NCBI RefSeq assembly: GCF_021730305.1
Contig: NZ_CP032674.1
Location: 4,883,001 to 4,947,000, forward strand
Source: Xanthobacter sp. YC-JY1
GTDB taxonomy: Bacteria; Pseudomonadota; Alphaproteobacteria; Rhizobiales; Xanthobacteraceae
DNA: 64,000 nucleotides
Direction of reading: 5' to 3'
Below the pieces are notes generated by a model. That model was not told where the DNA came from. It ran no database searches and was given only the letters and a program-made list of their open reading frames with translations. The position numbers and the translations under genes are program-made. How positions within the stretch are numbered: the first letter of the stretch is position 1; each line of letters begins with the position of its first letter. Below are positions 1 to 8,292 of the stretch, in pieces.

Positions 1-60
1 GAAATGGCGCGCGGCGGGGCCATCCGGGGGCGCCGCGGCCTGTGTCTGGGTATTGGTCAT
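1..60 (-). CDS. Partial CDS at window edge, function unknown
   Basis: A reading frame on the minus strand stays open to the first base of the window. The likely start is the ATG whose complement is at 58-60, preceded by an AGGGA-like ribosome site; the frame is also open back to an ATG at 141. Only about 20 residues are visible (beginning MTNTQTQAAAPPDG), too few to recognise. It is the gene after the ABC binding protein on the same strand, so it may be the last gene of that import operon, perhaps an enzyme acting on the imported substrate. That role is inference only. Confidence 0.45.
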   Translation of the reverse strand, partial: MTNTQTQAAAPPDGPAARHF

Positions 61-158
61 GATGTCCCTGCGGCCGGCGTCAGGCGCTCCGGCCAGCCGG
101 CGGACGATGGCCCTCGCGCGGGGCGGGACCATCGTCTCCATGGTGACGGACGGTAGCC

Positions 159-1211
159 TCAGGCGCGAAGGATCTTCACGCTCTTCACATCGAAGCTGCC
201 GGTGGCGATCTCCTTGTCCACCTCGCCGGCGATGGCCGTGTTGACGAACTTCGGCACATCCGGGAGACGCGGCAGGAGCTTGGCTTCCACGCCCCATTTG
301 GCGAGGGTCTCCATCTGCGCGATCTGGGCGGGGGACAGTGCCACCTTGATGTCGGTGAAGGTCTTCGCGCTCCACGCCGGATCGTAGCTCGACGCCTTCT
401 GGAGCACGGGCTCGGGAATGTTCTTGGCCGGCTCCAGCGAGCGGAACCAGCTGTTGGCAAGGTCATTGTTCTGCGCAGCGAAGAACAGGGCCTGCGCATT
501 GGCGAGCAGCAGACGGCGCAGCACATCCGGCTTCTGCAGGAAGCGGTTGTTGGCGGCGAGCACGATGACCGGGCTCAGATTCTCCGAGACGACGACCGCA
601 TTGCCCGTGCTCTCGAAGAAGCTCACGAACGGATCGTAGGTGAAGAAGGCATCGATGCGCTGCGCGCCCACGGCATCGGCGAGCTCCGCCGGGCCGACGT
701 TCACGAAGGTCATGTCCTTGCCGGGCACGAGGCCGGCCTTCAGCACGGCATCCTGCGCGTTCTGGAAGGCGGTGATGCCGAAGGTGCCGTAGACCTGCTT
801 GCCTTTCAGGTCCGACATCTTGGTGATGCCGGACTTCTTCGTGGCCAGTACCGCCGAGCGGAAGCGGGCCTGCGAGGAAACCGTCGTCACCGGCGCGCCG
901 ATGGCCATGGTGGTCACGGCGGCGAAATCGGAGAGCGTGCCGACATCACCCGCGCCGGAAACCAGCGCCTCGGTGATGGCCGGCGAGGCGGCGAGCTGGA
1001 TCATCTCCATCTTGAGCCCGTTGCGGGCGGGGATGTCCGTGCGCATCAGCACATGGGCGATCTGGGCCGACACGGTGGTCGTGTTGAACCAGCACATGCG
1101 GACCACGTCCCCCTCCTGCGCGCGCAGGATCGAGGGGGCGGCCAACGGGAGGGAGGCGGCAAAGCCGGCGGCCAGCTGGCCGAAGCGGCGGCGCGAAAGT
1201 CCTGAGGTCAC
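159..1211 (-). CDS. ABC transporter substrate-binding protein, NitT/TauT (SsuA-like) family
   Basis: A periplasmic binding protein of about 350 residues for a nitrate/sulfonate/bicarbonate-type ABC importer. I chose the GTG start at 1211 because an AAAGGGG ribosome site lies just upstream, the preceding ATPase gene ends 2 bp before it, and it puts a Tat-like signal at the N-terminus (SRRRFGQ followed by a hydrophobic stretch ending near ILRAQ). The body has the NMT1/THI5-like fold pattern, with AASPAITEALVSGAGDVG and later DLKGKQVYG. It lies downstream of the ATPase and permease on the same strand, so the three form one operon. The substrate cannot be read from sequence; sulfonate, taurine or another small anion or amine are all possible. 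Confidence 0.88.
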   Translation of the reverse strand: MTSGLSRRRFGQLAAGFAASLPLAAPSILRAQEGDVVRMCWFNTTTVSAQIAHVLMRTDIPARNGLKMEMIQLAASPAITEALVSGAGDVGTLSDFAAVTTMAIGAPVTTVSSQARFRSAVLATKKSGITKMSDLKGKQVYGTFGITAFQNAQDAVLKAGLVPGKDMTFVNVGPAELADAVGAQRIDAFFTYDPFVSFFESTGNAVVVSENLSPVIVLAANNRFLQKPDVLRRLLLANAQALFFAAQNNDLANSWFRSLEPAKNIPEPVLQKASSYDPAWSAKTFTDIKVALSPAQIAQMETLAKWGVEAKLLPRLPDVPKFVNTAIAGEVDKEIATGSFDVKSVKILRA

Positions 1212-1213
1212 GA

Positions 1214-2053
1214 TTATTCCCCTTTCTGCCATTCCGGCTTGAGCGTTTCCCACAGGTCGTTGACCGTGGAGACGAACCATGGATCGGACCGCATCTCGGC
1301 CGTGCGGGGCCGCGGCAGCGGAACGAGAACCTCCTCGCGCACCCGTCCCGGACGCGGGCTCATGACCACCACGCGGTCGGCGAGGAACACCGCCTCGTCG
1401 ATGCCGTGGGTGACGAAGATCACCGTCTTGCCGGCCTCCGAGGAGATGCGGGCGATCTCCTCCTGCAGCAGCACGCGGGTCTGCGCATCGAGGGCGCCGA
1501 ACGGCTCGTCCATCAGCAGGATGTCGGGGTCGGGCGCGAGTGCGCGGGCGATGGCGGCGCGCTGCTTCATGCCGCCGGACATCTGGTGCGGGAACTTGTC
1601 CTCGAACCCGTTCAGGCGGACCGTCGCGATGAGGGCGCGGGCGATCTCGGCCCGCTCGGCCTTGGGCATGCCCTTGGCCTTCAGGCCGAATTCCACGTTC
1701 TGCTGCACCGTCATCCAGCCGAACAGGGCATAGTCCTGGAACACCACCGTGCGCGAGGGATCGGGCTTGGTGATCGGCCGGCCATCCTGGAGCAGTTGCC
1801 CGCTGGTGGCGGACTGGAAGCCGGCGATGATGCCGAGCAAGGTGGACTTGCCGCAGCCCGACGGCCCCAGCAGCGAGATGAACTCGCCGCGGCGGATGCG
1901 CAGCGTCACGCCATCAAGCGCGATGACCGGCGCCTCGACCTTGGACCCATAGACCTTGCCGACATTGCGGATGTCGATCTGCACGTCCTCGGGAGAAAAC
2001 TGGGGCGCAAGGCCCGGCGCGGCGGGAGACATGAGGGAGGCGTTGGCAAGCAT
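1214..2053 (-). CDS. ABC transporter ATP-binding protein, NitT/TauT (SsuB-like) family
   Basis: The cytoplasmic ATPase of the same importer, 279 residues. Walker A is GPSGCGKST near residues 63-71, the Q-loop VFQDYALFGW is near 105-114, the ABC signature SGGMKQR near 159-165 and Walker B ILLMDEPFGALD near 178-189, followed by an H-loop in VIFVTHGIDEA. The Q-loop and signature variant are typical of the SsuB/TauB/NrtD group. It sits between the permease upstream and the binding-protein gene downstream, separated from the latter by 2 bp, which supports translational coupling. Confidence 0.92.
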   Translation of the reverse strand: MLANASLMSPAAPGLAPQFSPEDVQIDIRNVGKVYGSKVEAPVIALDGVTLRIRRGEFISLLGPSGCGKSTLLGIIAGFQSATSGQLLQDGRPITKPDPSRTVVFQDYALFGWMTVQQNVEFGLKAKGMPKAERAEIARALIATVRLNGFEDKFPHQMSGGMKQRAAIARALAPDPDILLMDEPFGALDAQTRVLLQEEIARISSEAGKTVIFVTHGIDEAVFLADRVVVMSPRPGRVREEVLVPLPRPRTAEMRSDPWFVSTVNDLWETLKPEWQKGE

Positions 2054-2073
2054 GGCTGTTCCTTTCGCTTTCC

Positions 2074-2973
2074 TCAGTTGCGTTCGGAGGGGGCCCAGGC
2101 ATTCACCCGCCGCTCGATGCGCTCGAGGATGGCGGACATGGCGAAGCCGACGAGGCCAATGGTGACCATGCCGGCCACCACGTTATTGATCTGGAACAGC
2201 ATGCGGGACTGCTGGATCAGGTAGCCGAGGCCGGTCTGCGCGGCGATCAGCTCCGCCGTCACGACGCACATCCAGCCGACGCCGAGAGCAATGCGCAGGC
2301 CCGGCAGGATAATCGGCAGCGAGGCGGGGATCAGCACGTCCCAGAACAGCTGCCAGGGCTTGGCGCCGAGGCACAGGGCCGCGTTCATCTGGTTGCGATC
2401 AAGCCCACGCACCGCGGTGTAGGTGGCGACGAAGGCCGGGAAGACGGCGCCGAGGAAGACGAGGAAGTAGGACGCCGCATCCCCGAGCCCGAACCAGAGG
2501 ATGGTGATTGGGATCCACGCCAGCGGCGGGATCGGCCGCAGCGCCTCCACGACCGGCCGCACGAAATCCGATACCGAGCGCCACCAGCCGCAGACGAGAC
2601 CCAGCGCCAGCCCGACCACGCAGGCGAGAAGGAAGCCGACGGCGACGCGCTGCAGGCTGGCGGCAAGATGGATCCACAATGAACCATCAAGGGCCATTTC
2701 CCACAGCGCCTGCGCCACGGCGAAGGGCGACGGCAGGAGGAAGCCGTCCACGAGGCCGAGCCCCGTCACCGCCTGCCAGAAGGCGAAGAAGGCGGCGAGC
2801 CCGAGGCCGGCACGGACCGACTTGTCGGCGAGCAGCCGGCTCCAGGGCATTTTCCGGGCCGCCGGGGCCGAACTGTCGGGAACTGCCGTCATCGCGCCCG
2901 CTTCAGCGTTCGCTCCCATCGAGACATCCTCCCTCACTCCGCCAGCCGGCGGCACGTCAGTGCGATCAGCCAT
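2074..2973 (-). CDS. ABC transporter permease, NitT/TauT (SsuC/TauC-like) family
   Basis: An inner-membrane permease of about 299 residues with six predicted hydrophobic segments after a cytoplasmic N-terminal tail of roughly 55 residues rich in Pro and Ala. The binding-protein-dependent transport loop that contacts the ATPase is visible around AALCLGAKPWQLFWDVLIPASLP, matching the EAA motif of this family. I use the ATG at 2973; a TTG two codons upstream is also in frame. It is the first gene of the importer operon, which is transcribed away from the TrmB-type regulator at 3185. Confidence 0.9.
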   Translation of the reverse strand: MADRTDVPPAGGVREDVSMGANAEAGAMTAVPDSSAPAARKMPWSRLLADKSVRAGLGLAAFFAFWQAVTGLGLVDGFLLPSPFAVAQALWEMALDGSLWIHLAASLQRVAVGFLLACVVGLALGLVCGWWRSVSDFVRPVVEALRPIPPLAWIPITILWFGLGDAASYFLVFLGAVFPAFVATYTAVRGLDRNQMNAALCLGAKPWQLFWDVLIPASLPIILPGLRIALGVGWMCVVTAELIAAQTGLGYLIQQSRMLFQINNVVAGMVTIGLVGFAMSAILERIERRVNAWAPSERN

Positions 2974-3184
2974 GTTCAAAGGCTAAGATATGTCGGTGAT
3001 TTCCGTCAATTCCTGGAAGTCGGGAAATTGATGATTGATAGGGCAATAGCGCCGACAAATGCGATCAAACGAGCATCAGCGCGCTCATTCTTTGGGCGCT
3101 ACGTCGGTATTTTTATCGGCTAAAACCGACGATGGACGTCGCCGACGAGATCGGACATGCTGCATCCATCGGGGGAAAGTGACA
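2974..3184. promoter_or_regulatory. Divergent control region between importer and TrmB regulator, with hairpin 3102-3131
   Basis: This 211-bp region holds no gene. It contains a dyad at 3102-3131: CGTCGG (3102-3107) pairs with CCGACG (3126-3131), and inside it TTTTA (3111-3115) pairs with TAAAA (3121-3125) around the loop TCGGC, giving an 11-bp stem with a 3-nt bulge. TCGGT/ACCGA half-sites recur nearby. The dyad ends about 55 bp before the regulator start, so it could be the operator for autoregulation or a leader hairpin. I see no convincing sigma-70 promoter. Confidence 0.5.
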
Positions 3185-3928
3185 GTGACGGCGGACATCG
3201 AAGAGAAGCTGGCCCGGATCGGCATCACCGGGACTCTCTACAAGCTCTATCTGACGGCGGTGGGCCTCGGGGGCGCGTCCATCACGGAGGTGGCGGCGAA
3301 GGCCGGGCTCGCGCGGACCACGGCGCACGATGCGCTGGCCAAGCTGGAGGAAGAGGGGCTGATCCGGTTCGTGGACCACGGCAAGCGCCGCTTCGTGGTC
3401 GCCCAGGATCCCGGCGTGCTGCTGGAGCGCATCGAGGCGCGCCGGCAGATGCTGGAAGACGTGATGCCGGTGCTGCGGTCCATGTACCACCACGAGACCG
3501 GCAAGCCGAACGTGCGCTTCCATCCCGGCCCGGAGGGCATCCGCACCACGCTGTGGGACACCCTTTCCGGCGGCGACACGGTGCTGCGGGCGACGCTTTC
3601 CATGAAAGAGCTGATGGCCGAGCCGGGCCTCGACGAAATGGAGCGCTATCTCACCGAGCGCGCGCGGCGGGGCATCTGGCTGCACGTCATCCGCTCGGCG
3701 GAGCGCGACATCGCCCCCATCTGGCCGTCGAGCCAGGAGCAACGGCGCGAACTGCGTTATGCGCCGCCGGCCCACCAGTTGGCGATGACCTGCTTCATCT
3801 ACGGCAACAAGGTCGCGCTCATCTCCTCCGCCCGTGAAAGCTACGGCATGATCATCGACAGTGCCGAGTTCGCAGCCTTCCAGGCGTCCATGTTCGACGC
3901 GATGTGGAGCCTCAGCATCCCGACGTGA
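3185..3928 (+). CDS. TrmB/HTH-type transcriptional regulator
   Basis: A DNA-binding regulator of about 247 residues. The N-terminal winged helix (residues 5-75; TLYKLYLTAVGLGGASITEV, then LARTTAHDALAKLEEEGLI) is of the TrmB/IclR-like kind, followed by a helix (LLERIEARRQMLEDVMPVLRS) and a C-terminal effector-like domain of about 150 residues. I chose the GTG at 3185 because GGGGGAAA lies 6 bp upstream; longer in-frame starts back to 3059 would run through the hairpin region. It is divergent from the ABC importer and is the obvious candidate for its local control. The ligand is unknown. Confidence 0.8.
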   Translation: MTADIEEKLARIGITGTLYKLYLTAVGLGGASITEVAAKAGLARTTAHDALAKLEEEGLIRFVDHGKRRFVVAQDPGVLLERIEARRQMLEDVMPVLRSMYHHETGKPNVRFHPGPEGIRTTLWDTLSGGDTVLRATLSMKELMAEPGLDEMERYLTERARRGIWLHVIRSAERDIAPIWPSSQEQRRELRYAPPAHQLAMTCFIYGNKVALISSARESYGMIIDSAEFAAFQASMFDAMWSLSIPT

Positions 3929-3937
3929 CGCGGGGCA

Positions 3938-6241
3938 TCACCCCTCCGTCCGTTGCAGAAGCCGCAGCGCATTGGCGGTCACCAGCACGGTCGCGCCGGT
4001 GTCGGCGAGGATGGCCGGCCACAAGCCGGTGATGCCGGCGACGGTGGTGACCAGGAACACGGCCTTCAACCCCAGCGAGATGCCGATGTTCTGGCGGATG
4101 TTGCGCATGGTCCGCCGGGACAGGTCGATCATGCCGGCAATGTCCCGGACGCGGCCATGCAGCACGGCGGCATCCGCCGTCTCCAGCGCCACGTCGGTGC
4201 CGCCACCCATGGCGATGCCGATATCGGCGGCAGCCAGTGCCGGCGCATCATTGATGCCGTCACCCACCTTGGCGACGATCTCACCCTGCCGCTTCAGCTC
4301 GGAGACGATGCGCTGCTTGTCCTCCGGCAGAAGCCCGGCGCGCACCTCGATGCCGAGCGCGCGGCCGATGGCGGCGGCGGTGCGGGCATTGTCGCCCGTC
4401 AACATCATCGTGCGCAGCCCGCGCGCCTTGAGCGCCGCAAGTCCTGCCGCCGCATCAGCGCGCGGCTCGTCGCGCATGGCGATGGCGCCCGCCAGCGCGT
4501 CGTCCACGATGAGAAGGGACACGGTCTTACCCTCGTCGTTCAACGCCGCGAGGCGGGCCTCCAAGTCGCGATCCAGCGCCACCCGTGCCGCGCCCGCCGC
4601 GACGGAGCCGAGGAACACATCGCGCCCCTCAACGAGGCCCGCCACGCCCTTGCCGCCCAGCGCACGACCATCGCTCGCAGCGGGAATAGCCAGACCTTCG
4701 GCGGCCGCACGCTCCAGGATGGCCTTCGCCAGAGGATGGCTCGATCCACCCTCCAGAGCGGCCGCAAGGCGCAGCACCTCAGGCTCGGGCAATACGAGGC
4801 AGATCACGTCCGTCACCTTCGGCCGCCCCTCGGTCAGGGTGCCGGTCTTGTCGAGACAGACCACGGTGACCTTGCCTGCCGTCTCCAGCACCGCGCCGCC
4901 CTTCAGGAGCAGCCCGCGTCGCGCGCCGGCGGAGAGGCCCGATGCGATGGCGGCGGGCGTGGAGATGACCAGCGCGCACGGGCAGCCGATGAGCAGGATG
5001 GCGAGGCCCTTATAGACCCACTCGCCCCAATCCCCGCCCAGCAGCAGCGGCGGGACGGTCGCCACCAGCCCACCGATGACCACGACAGCGGGGGTATAGA
5101 CCCGCGAGAAACGGTCAATGAGCCGCTCCGTGGGCGCACGGGCCTCCTGCGCCTCTTCCACCAGCTTCACCACGCGGGCGATGGTGTTGTCCTCGGCAGT
5201 CGCCGTGACGCGCACGGTGAGCGCTGCATCCCCATTGACGGTGCCGGCGAAGACATTTGTGCCCACGCCCTTGGTCACGGGCGCGCTCTCGCCGGTGACC
5301 ATGCTCTCGTCGATTCCGCCCTCTCCCGCGACGATCTCGCCATCGGCCGCGATGCGGTCTCCCGGGCGCACGAGCATGGTGTCGCCCACGGCAAGCTGCG
5401 CCGCCGGCACTTCCACGAAATCGCAGCTCCGCGCCACCAGCGCCGTCTTCGGCACCAGCGCGGCAAGTGCCTTGATCCCGTCGCGCGCCCGGCCTGCGGC
5501 GAAGCCTTCCAGCAGCTCGCCGACAAGGAAGAGGAACACGACGGCTGCAGCCTCCTCCGCCGCGCCGATGATGACGGCGCCCACGGCCGCAATGGTCATC
5601 AGCGTTTCGATGGTGAAGGGCATGCCGACGGCCGCCGCGGCGAACGCGCGGCGGGCGATGGGCACAAGGCCGACCAGCATCGCGGCGATGAACAGGGGCG
5701 TCTGAATCTGCGGCAGGACGAGGCCCGCCAGGAAGGCCGCTGCGAAGGCGCCACCGCTGGCAAGGGTCAGCCGCAGCTTGCCGTTGGACCATAAGCCGCC
5801 CGCGCCCATCTCCGCACCCCGGGCGTGATCGTGGCCTGCGGCAGTCGCCGTTCGATCTGGATGGCCGGAATGATCGTGTCCGGCGTGGTCGTGATCCGCG
5901 TGGGAATGGTCCGCGTGATCGTGGCCGCCACTGTCGTGGCTCCCGAGGTCGGAAGCGTGATCATGCCCGCAGCAGGCGTCATGCGCCGAAACCGGAGCCG
6001 GCACGCGGGCGGGCTCGGCGTTCGCAAGCGCGAGGCCATAGCCCATGGGCTTCAGCCGCGCCGGCAAGGCAGAGAGATCGGCATCAGAAACGTGCCGCAC
6101 GACCAAGGTCGCCGCCGCCACGGACACGCTCGCCGCCGCCACCCCGTCCAGACGGCTTGCGACGGCCTCGATCTTCGCTGCGCAGGACGCGCAATCCATG
6201 CCCGAGACGCGATAGCGGGTCTGAACCTGCCCGGCTGTCAT
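3938..6241 (-). CDS. zntA: Heavy-metal P-type ATPase, Zn/Cd/Pb exporter (ZntA/CadA type)
   Basis: A 767-residue inner-membrane P1B ATPase that pumps Zn2+, Cd2+ or Pb2+ out of the cytoplasm. An N-terminal HMA domain carries GMDCASC (14-20), followed by a very His/Asp-rich linker (about 87-143). Conserved parts are TGES (316-319), the transmembrane CPC (420-422), the phosphorylation motif DKTGTLTEG (464-472), the SHP motif (501-503) and GDGINDAP. The last membrane segments have the Lys of LGLKAVF and the Asp of LADTGATVLVTANALRLL that mark the Zn/Cd/Pb subgroup (P1B-2) rather than copper pumps. Its promoter is the MerR-type site at 6271-6301 and its regulator is divergent. Confidence 0.94.
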   Translation of the reverse strand: MTAGQVQTRYRVSGMDCASCAAKIEAVASRLDGVAAASVSVAAATLVVRHVSDADLSALPARLKPMGYGLALANAEPARVPAPVSAHDACCGHDHASDLGSHDSGGHDHADHSHADHDHAGHDHSGHPDRTATAAGHDHARGAEMGAGGLWSNGKLRLTLASGGAFAAAFLAGLVLPQIQTPLFIAAMLVGLVPIARRAFAAAAVGMPFTIETLMTIAAVGAVIIGAAEEAAAVVFLFLVGELLEGFAAGRARDGIKALAALVPKTALVARSCDFVEVPAAQLAVGDTMLVRPGDRIAADGEIVAGEGGIDESMVTGESAPVTKGVGTNVFAGTVNGDAALTVRVTATAEDNTIARVVKLVEEAQEARAPTERLIDRFSRVYTPAVVVIGGLVATVPPLLLGGDWGEWVYKGLAILLIGCPCALVISTPAAIASGLSAGARRGLLLKGGAVLETAGKVTVVCLDKTGTLTEGRPKVTDVICLVLPEPEVLRLAAALEGGSSHPLAKAILERAAAEGLAIPAASDGRALGGKGVAGLVEGRDVFLGSVAAGAARVALDRDLEARLAALNDEGKTVSLLIVDDALAGAIAMRDEPRADAAAGLAALKARGLRTMMLTGDNARTAAAIGRALGIEVRAGLLPEDKQRIVSELKRQGEIVAKVGDGINDAPALAAADIGIAMGGGTDVALETADAAVLHGRVRDIAGMIDLSRRTMRNIRQNIGISLGLKAVFLVTTVAGITGLWPAILADTGATVLVTANALRLLQRTEG

Positions 6242-6270
6242 GATGCCGCCTTTCCTTTGGTCATGGTGGC

Positions 6271-6301
6271 AGCCTAGATGCTCTAGTAACTAGAGGAGCA
6301 A
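6271..6301 (-). promoter_or_regulatory. MerR-type promoter/operator of the metal ATPase
   Basis: Read on the minus strand there is a -35 box TTGCTC (complement of 6296-6301) and a -10 box TAGGCT (complement of 6271-6276) separated by 19 bp. The over-long spacer contains a perfect dyad, CTCTAG-TAA-CTAGAG (6281-6295). A 19-20-bp spacer with a central dyad is the hallmark of promoters activated by MerR-family metal sensors through DNA untwisting. The dyad is also 11 bp from the start of the MerR gene, so binding may repress that gene. Confidence 0.85.
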
Positions 6302-6306
6302 GCCCC

Positions 6307-6798
6307 ATGGCCCCGGTGCAGGCGCACCTCACCATCGGCGATGCCGCCCGCATCAGCGGCGTGAAGGTGCCCACCATCCGCTTCTACGAGGAGACCGGCC
6401 TGCTGCCGCATCTGCCGCGCAGCGAGGGCAACCGCCGGCTCTATGACGACGCGCAGGTGAAGCGCCTCGCCTTCATCCGCCATGCCCGCGAGCTGGGCTT
6501 CGGCCTCGACGCCATACGAACATTGCTGACCTTGCAGGATCGCCCCGACCAGTCCTGCGCCGAGGCCGACGCCATCGCCGGCGCACGTCTCGACGAGGTG
6601 CGCCGGCGGATTTCCTCGCTCAAGGCGCTGGAGGCAGAGCTGGAGCACATGGTCCAGGCCTGCGCCCACGGCCGGGTGGCGGAATGCCGCGTGATCGAGA
6701 CGCTGGCCGACCACGGCCAGTGTTCGTTCCACGGAGAGGCCGAGATTTCTTCCAGCCGGAACGACGGTTCCAGGTCCAAGATGCTCAGGCCGGCCTGA
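6307..6798 (+). CDS. MerR-family heavy-metal regulator (ZntR/CadR-like)
   Basis: A 163-residue dimeric activator. The N-terminal winged helix (8-75) reads LTIGDAARISGVKVPTIRFYEETGL and is followed by the long dimerisation helix. Candidate metal ligands are Cys84 (DQSC), Cys119, His121 and Cys127, which line up with the Cys/Cys-His/Cys set of ZntR; Cys139 is an extra thiol, as seen in CadR/PbrR-like proteins. It is divergent from the P-type ATPase and separated by the MerR promoter. Family knowledge says it activates the pump gene when Zn, Cd or Pb is bound; which metal cannot be told here. Confidence 0.9.
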   Translation: MAPVQAHLTIGDAARISGVKVPTIRFYEETGLLPHLPRSEGNRRLYDDAQVKRLAFIRHARELGFGLDAIRTLLTLQDRPDQSCAEADAIAGARLDEVRRRISSLKALEAELEHMVQACAHGRVAECRVIETLADHGQCSFHGEAEISSSRNDGSRSKMLRPA

Positions 6799-6817
6799 TA
6801 CACCCCCAACCGCCCGA

Positions 6818-7162
6818 TCAGTCGGACGTTAGGAGCAGAAACAACAACAGCTGAGACGGAACCATAACGATGATCGACATCCGGAAAATCCAGACCTGCC
6901 TCACGAGGGTCGTATCACGAATTCCGAATGAGCCTGGCCTGAACGCCCGCCATCCAAGACGAAAGCCCGCGACCTTCTGCGCGACCTCGTAGGAAAGGCT
7001 CCGGTGAATTCGGAACCTCCGGGTATCGGGGGAGCCAAGGCGGGTCCACTCGGCGGGGGCAACATCCTTCAGCCGTCGCGCGATGGACCACTTGGCGCCA
7101 CTTCCAACGAAGCCCGAGACGAGGGCGACCGCCAGCAGGACGAAAGGCAAGGAAACAAACAT
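6818..7162 (-). CDS. Small membrane protein, unknown function (UspB-like layout)
   Basis: A 114-residue protein with one hydrophobic segment at each end (about 5-22, FVLLAVALVSGFVG, and 92-111, MSIIVMVPSQLLLFLLL) and a basic middle rich in Arg. The layout and length recall UspB (universal stress protein B), but I see no clear sequence match, so the name is not assigned. It ends 20 bp past the convergent MerR gene. The reading frame has normal codon use for the window, which supports it being real. Confidence 0.55.
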   Translation of the reverse strand: MFVSLPFVLLAVALVSGFVGSGAKWSIARRLKDVAPAEWTRLGSPDTRRFRIHRSLSYEVAQKVAGFRLGWRAFRPGSFGIRDTTLVRQVWIFRMSIIVMVPSQLLLFLLLTSD

Positions 7163-7251
7163 CGCTGTCCATCATTGCGCCGGGCGGCGGGTTGCGGAGA
7201 CTGTCCAGCCGGCGAGACCAAACGAAGCGCCTCCGAGAACGCGACGATGCA

Positions 7252-8292
7252 CTACTCAGCTACCTCCTCGGCGCCCGCCTGGCCAGAGAGCGCATTGCGC
7301 CTCAGGCGGCTGGGCGAGGTTTTCGTCCAGCGGCGGATGGCGCGGCTGAAGCTGGCATTAGAGCCATAGCCCACCTCCGCCGCCACGGTCCGGATGGCAT
7401 TGCCGCTGGCGGTGAGGCGCGCGATGGCCTGTTCGGCCCGCATCTTATCGATCAGATCCGAAAGGCTCGTCCCCTCGGCCGCCAGCCGGCGCTGCAGGGT
7501 GCGCCGGCTCATGAACGCAAGCTCGGCGATGTTGGCGAGGCCCGGCTCCGCGCCGGCCTCCATCAGGCCCGGCAGGATGGTGGTGATCGAGCCGGCCAGC
7601 GTGCCGTCGCCGCGGATCACGGCGGAACCCGCGGGGATGACGACGTCGGCAACCTGGCGTCCGTTCACATAGGGCCGGTCGAGCACCGCGTCGGAGAACA
7701 CCATGGTCACGGTACGGTTCGCCGACGGCACCACCTCGCAACCGAACTCGGCGCTCATGCCTTCCACCCCGTTGCGCGGGTGAGGCGTCAGTTCGACCCG
7801 CTCGATCAGCTGGCCCTCATGGCCCGTGCGCAGGACCACGGTGCGGATCAGCGCGGCCACATACTGTTGGACGAAAGACAGGCGCTCGCAGTCCACGGGC
7901 ACGCGAAACGCGTGGCGGACCGCGCCGTTGCCGGAACCGGGCGTCAGGGTGAACAGCTCGTGAGAGCCGTGATGCAGATAGGCGCGCTCGACCTTGGTGA
8001 AGGCTTCCCGCGGCGTTCGGGAGGACATGACGATCTGGCCGAGGAGACCCAGCTCCTCGATCCCGGCATGGGCGACCATGCGGCAGGGCACGTCCTGCCC
8101 CTCCCGCGCTACGACCTCCATCAGCAGGTGGATGCCGGCCATCAGCGGGATCGGACGGTCGCGATCCTCGATGAGCCCGGCCGGCAATCCGGCGTCGAGC
8201 AGCATCTGGTCGAGCGGATAGCCGCTGTCGCGCAGCCAGACCATGAGCGGCGCGATGGCCGCGGCGCGCACCAGAGGCAGTGTCGTGGTCAC
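7252..8292 (-). CDS. AraC-family transcriptional regulator
   Basis: A 346-residue regulator. The N-terminal 200 residues match the arabinose-binding-like domain found in OruR/PchR-type AraC proteins (FTKVERAYLHHGSHELFTL region). The C-terminal 100 residues are the double helix-turn-helix (MSRRTLQRRLAAEGTSLSDL, then RTVAAEVGYGSNASFSRAIRRW), the family's second recognition helix signature. The start is a GTG at 8292 with GAGGG upstream. It is transcribed away from the outer-membrane barrel gene at 8755, which is a possible target. The effector is unknown. Confidence 0.88.
   Translation of the reverse strand: MTTTLPLVRAAAIAPLMVWLRDSGYPLDQMLLDAGLPAGLIEDRDRPIPLMAGIHLLMEVVAREGQDVPCRMVAHAGIEELGLLGQIVMSSRTPREAFTKVERAYLHHGSHELFTLTPGSGNGAVRHAFRVPVDCERLSFVQQYVAALIRTVVLRTGHEGQLIERVELTPHPRNGVEGMSAEFGCEVVPSANRTVTMVFSDAVLDRPYVNGRQVADVVIPAGSAVIRGDGTLAGSITTILPGLMEAGAEPGLANIAELAFMSRRTLQRRLAAEGTSLSDLIDKMRAEQAIARLTASGNAIRTVAAEVGYGSNASFSRAIRRWTKTSPSRLRRNALSGQAGAEEVAE

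Noticed and set aside
3953-5794. A 613-residue open frame on the plus strand opposite the metal ATPase
   Set aside because: Antisense shadow; the minus-strand frame has all P-type ATPase motifs.
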